From: Saccharibacter sp. EH611
GTDB taxonomy: Bacteria; Pseudomonadota; Alphaproteobacteria; Acetobacterales; Acetobacteraceae
Length of the DNA: 47,334 nt
NCBI RefSeq assembly: GCF_009834765.1
Contig: NZ_WVHP01000017.1
Span: 1 to 47,334, forward strand
Reading direction: 5' to 3'
Shown piece by piece: positions 44,712 to 47,334 of this stretch. Within the stretch, counting starts at the first letter, position 1. Each line of letters begins with the position of its first letter. The notes beneath the pieces were generated by a model. The model worked only from the letters and a program-made list of their open reading frames with translations, made no database searches and was not told the origin of the DNA. The translations under genes were made by a program, and so were the position numbers.

Positions 44712-47334
44712 TCCGCAATGGCCGAGCTTCCCCGGCGTGCCGAATATGACAACGGATGCGGACGGACGCCCGCAGCCACAAGACCTCATTCCCGGTAAGC
44801 AGCTCGGCACGCCGCTGGATGCCGCATTTATCGGGCGTATTATTCGCGCTTTGTGCGACTTACGTGACGCGATTGATGACGACGAGGGAAATAAAGTGAA
44901 CCGCTCAGGCGACACGATGTCGGGCGATTTGACGATCAGTGGCGCGGCATCGTGGGCGAACACATTATTCGGCGGAAAATGCGTCAGTGTTGTCGCTGGT
45001 CAAAAGTCTAACAGCTACCTGCAAACGCAGATCGTCAACGGCAACACCGTTGCGGTCATTGGGGTGCAAGACAATGACGGGGCGTGGCATAATTGGAGCT
45101 TTAACGCCGTTGATGGAACAGCTACGACGCCAAGCGGAAAAATCCTCGCAACTACGGACGCTATCGCCACTGAGACACAACGTGCGGAGAATGCCGAGGC
45201 GGCATTGTTGCCCCTCTCTGGCGGCACGATAACGGGGGCACTTTATTCAGGTGGAATGTTCCAGCAAGGCGATCTGGAACTGACGCAGCCTATCGGAGCG
45301 GCTTTAGCGGACGAACAGTTCTTTCTTCAGCTTGTGAACGATACCAAATCCAGCACAACATGGGGACGGCTTGTCCTGCGCGATGGTAGTGGGAATTTCC
45401 ATGTGCCCATCCAAGTCGACAACCATGACAAGACGACTATCAATGGGACATTGAACGTCACAGGACAGGCCGGGTTTCAAAGCTCCGTATTGTCTCAAGG
45501 CACGTTCCAGCAGGGCGATCTTCAAATGACGATGCCTATTGGCGCTGGCTTTTGGGACATGCAGTTCTTCCTCCAGCTTGCCAATAATGCCAAAACAAGC
45601 ACGACCTACGGGCGGCTTGTTTTGAAAGACAATGGCGGCAATTACTTCGTCGCGCTTCAAATCGACAATCATGGGCATGTTACGGACGCGCAAGGGCGCG
45701 ACTTCCTCACCAAACCTGAAGCGCAGGCCGCTTATTTGCCGCTGTCAGGTGGGAACCTCACGGGGGCGCTTTATTCAACAGGCACATTCCAACAGGGAAG
45801 CCTTGAGCTGACCCAGCCGGTCGGAGCGGCTTTAGCGGACGAACAGTTCTTCCTTCAACTCGTCAATGAAACGAAAAACGGAACAACCTGGGGACGGCTT
45901 GTCCTGCGTGATGGTGGTGGAAATTTCCATGTGCCCATCCAAGTCGATAACCATGACAATACGACCGTCAATGGGACGTTGAACGTCACAGGACAGGCCG
46001 GGTTTCAAAGCTCTGTCTTGTCCCAAGGCACGTTCCAGCAAGGCGATCTGCAAATGACGATGCCTATTGGCGCTGGCTTTTGGGACATGCAGTTCTTCCT
46101 CCAGCTTGCCAATAATGCCAAAACGGGCACCACCACCGGGCGTCTTGTTTTAAAAGACAATGGCGGCAATTACTTCGTCGCGCTTCAAATCGACAATCAT
46201 GGGCATGTTACGGACGCGCAAGGGCGCGACTTCCTCACCAAACCTGAAGCGCAGGCCGCTTATTTGCCGCTGTCAGGTGGGAACCTCACGGGGGCGCTTT
46301 ATTCAACAGGCACATTCCAACAGGGAAGCCTTGAGCTGACCCAGCCGGTCGGAGCGGCTTTAGCGGACGAACAGTTCTTCCTTCAACTCGTCAATGAAAC
46401 GAAAAACGGAACAACCTGGGGACGGCTTGTCCTGCGTGATGGTGGTGGAAATTTCCATGTGCCCATCCAAGTCGATAACCATGACAATACGACCGTCAAT
46501 GGGACGTTGAACGTCACAGGACAGGCCGGGTTTCAAAGCTCTGTCTTGTCCCAAGGCACGTTCCAGCAAGGCGATCTGCAAATGACGATGCCTATTGGCG
46601 CTGGCTTTTGGGACATGCAGTTCTTCCTCCAGCTTGCCAATAATGCCAAAACGGGCACCACCACCGGGCGTCTTGTTTTAAAAGACAATGGCGGCAATTA
46701 CTTCGTCGCGCTTCAAATCGACAATCATGGGCATGTTACGGACGCGCAAGGGCGCGACTTCCTCACCAAACCTGAAGCGCAGGCCGCTTATTTGCCGCTG
46801 TCAGGTGGGAACCTCACGGGGGCGCTTTATTCAACAGGCACATTCCAACAGGGAAGCCTTGAGCTGACCCAGCCGGTCGGAGCGGCTTTAGCGGACGAAC
46901 AGTTCTTCCTTCAACTCGTCAATGAAACGAAAAACGGAACAACCTGGGGACGGCTTGTCCTGCGTGATGGTGGTGGAAATTTCCATGTGCCCATCCAAGT
47001 CGATAACCATGACAATACGACCGTCAATGGGACGTTGAACGTCACAGGACAGGCCGGGTTTCAAAGCTCTGTCTTGTCCCAAGGCACGTTCCAGCAAGGC
47101 GATCTGCAAATGACGATGCCTATTGGCGCTGGCTTTTGGGACATGCAGTTCTTCCTCCAGCTTGCCAATAATGCCAAAACGGGCACCACCACCGGGCGTC
47201 TTGTTTTAAAAGACAATGGCGGCAATTACTTCGTCGCGCTTCAAATCGACAATCATGGGCATGTTACGGACGCGCAAGGGCGCGACTTCCTCACCAAACC
47301 TGAAGCGCAGGCCGCTTATTTGCCGCTGTCAGGT
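44704..47334 (+). CDS. Repetitive tail fibre protein, 5' part (open at right edge)
   Basis: ATG 44704 (AAAGGAGACTGGATTG upstream) opens a frame with no stop through 877 codons to the window end. The N-terminus MANPQWPSFPGVPNMTTDAD is the baseplate-attachment part. From about residue 60 come beta-structured fibre segments (NRSGDTMSGDLTISGAASW; LPLSGGTITGALYS). From residue about 184 a 176-aa unit repeats: GTFQQG-(S/D)LE(L)TQP, ADEQFFLQLVN, WGRLVLRDG, then GTFQQGDLQMTMPIGAGFWD. It recognises host cells. The C-terminal receptor domain is outside. Confidence 0.93.
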   Translation, partial: MANPQWPSFPGVPNMTTDADGRPQPQDLIPGKQLGTPLDAAFIGRIIRALCDLRDAIDDDEGNKVNRSGDTMSGDLTISGAASWANTLFGGKCVSVVAGQKSNSYLQTQIVNGNTVAVIGVQDNDGAWHNWSFNAVDGTATTPSGKILATTDAIATETQRAENAEAALLPLSGGTITGALYSGGMFQQGDLELTQPIGAALADEQFFLQLVNDTKSSTTWGRLVLRDGSGNFHVPIQVDNHDKTTINGTLNVTGQAGFQSSVLSQGTFQQGDLQMTMPIGAGFWDMQFFLQLANNAKTSTTYGRLVLKDNGGNYFVALQIDNHGHVTDAQGRDFLTKPEAQAAYLPLSGGNLTGALYSTGTFQQGSLELTQPVGAALADEQFFLQLVNETKNGTTWGRLVLRDGGGNFHVPIQVDNHDNTTVNGTLNVTGQAGFQSSVLSQGTFQQGDLQMTMPIGAGFWDMQFFLQLANNAKTGTTTGRLVLKDNGGNYFVALQIDNHGHVTDAQGRDFLTKPEAQAAYLPLSGGNLTGALYSTGTFQQGSLELTQPVGAALADEQFFLQLVNETKNGTTWGRLVLRDGGGNFHVPIQVDNHDNTTVNGTLNVTGQAGFQSSVLSQGTFQQGDLQMTMPIGAGFWDMQFFLQLANNAKTGTTTGRLVLKDNGGNYFVALQIDNHGHVTDAQGRDFLTKPEAQAAYLPLSGGNLTGALYSTGTFQQGSLELTQPVGAALADEQFFLQLVNETKNGTTWGRLVLRDGGGNFHVPIQVDNHDNTTVNGTLNVTGQAGFQSSVLSQGTFQQGDLQMTMPIGAGFWDMQFFLQLANNAKTGTTTGRLVLKDNGGNYFVALQIDNHGHVTDAQGRDFLTKPEAQAAYLPLSG
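45253..47334 (+). repeat. 528-bp tandem repeats in the tail fibre gene
   Basis: Units start at 45253, 45781, 46309 and 46837, exactly 528 bp (176 codons) apart. Unit 1 is diverged; units 2, 3 and the visible 498 bp of unit 4 appear identical base for base. Each unit itself consists of two related halves of about 80-95 residues, both opening GTFQQG. The window ends inside unit 4, so the true copy number is unknown. Confidence 0.95.

Larger units (their letters stand above)
9672..47334 (+). mobile_element. Mu-like transposable prophage, right end outside window
   Basis: The element starts with TG at 9672 (TGTAAGGGGACAG), as expected for DDE-transposase phage ends. It contains in Mu order: repressor, ner, A, B, gemA, mor/C, endolysin, gp27/gp28, gp29, F, G, I/Z, T, gp35-gp38, L, M, gp41/gp42, tape measure, N, P, gp45-gp48 and tail fibre. 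The last gene is still open at the window edge after 37.7 kb, close to the whole genome size of Mu (about 37 kb). The five bases before it (CTAAG, 9667-9671) are the predicted target duplication. Confidence 0.9.

Noticed and set aside
45304-47109. Repeated minus-strand frames of 73-129 codons in the fibre gene
   Set aside because: They recur every 528 bp only because the fibre repeats do; the sense frame is open for 877 codons.
44704-47334. Diversity-generating retroelement targeting the fibre
   Set aside because: No reverse transcriptase or template repeat is present; the repeats are long, tandem and identical, not adenine-mutated.

Overview
The window reads as two temperate phages nested inside each other in a Gram-negative, probably alphaproteobacterial host. 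The small ribbon-helix-helix and secreted proteins at 19.2-19.9 kb look like acetic-acid-bacterium accessory genes, but that is family memory, not a search. Nothing here is clearly chromosomal housekeeping DNA.

Region 1 (1-9671) is the early half of a resident, lambda-type prophage. An XRE repressor (1109-1489, minus) and a YdaS/Cro-like gene (1578-1817, plus) face away from each other across an operator region with several TTGT/ACAA dyads. A leftward operon of four tiny overlapping genes runs off the left edge and ends in a zinc-ribbon protein. Rightward comes a tightly overlapped replication operon: two unknown genes that each contain a convincing antisense reading frame, SSB, a KilA-N protein, a double-HTH protein, a DEAH helicase, a VRR-NUC nuclease, a primase-polymerase and a VapE-type helicase. 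Directly behind VapE lies an array of six direct and four inverted copies of CTACGTCC around an AT-rich centre, a candidate replication origin. A leftward membrane protein, a winged-helix protein and the first codons of a small-terminase-like gene follow.

Region 2 (9672 to the right edge) is a Mu-like transposable prophage that has landed in that terminase-like gene. Its left end begins with TGT and carries three copies of a transposase-site-like repeat (consensus GACANATTRAAAGAAC) plus four 10-bp-phased GGGAT repeats. The order is Mu-like: S24 repressor with a duplicated HTH (minus), Ner, DDE transposase A, AAA+ ATPase B, small early genes including DUF3164, GemA, then an accessory island (a putative ADP-ribosyltransferase, a secreted NUC1 endonuclease, two secreted proteins, an RHH protein, a second KilA-N protein). 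A Mor/C-type activator ends the early/middle region. Late genes follow: GH108 endolysin and small membrane proteins, DUF3486 and TerL, portal, F-like head protein fused to a PBECR nuclease, G, protease/scaffold, decoration, major capsid, gp35-gp38 equivalents, sheath, tube, a frameshifted tail chaperone, tape measure, N, P, gp45, gp46, gp47, gp48 and a very long repetitive tail fibre that runs off the right edge.

Regulatory logic visible in the sequence: three copies of a 28-bp element (TTTCGGGGTRTAGG..GAGTCCTGA) stand 58-59 bp before the first genes of three late transcription units (endolysin, protease, gp46). They are the natural targets of the Mor/C-like activator. Terminators close GemA, the gene before Mor, and Mor itself.

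The most unusual signal is in the two KilA-N genes, one in each phage. Each contains a perfect long palindrome at the equivalent variable loop of the protein, with identical arms CGATGC-N10-GCATCG. The arms are read in different frames, and the two 10-bp spacers differ yet are each palindromic. Selection therefore appears to act on the DNA or RNA, not on the protein.
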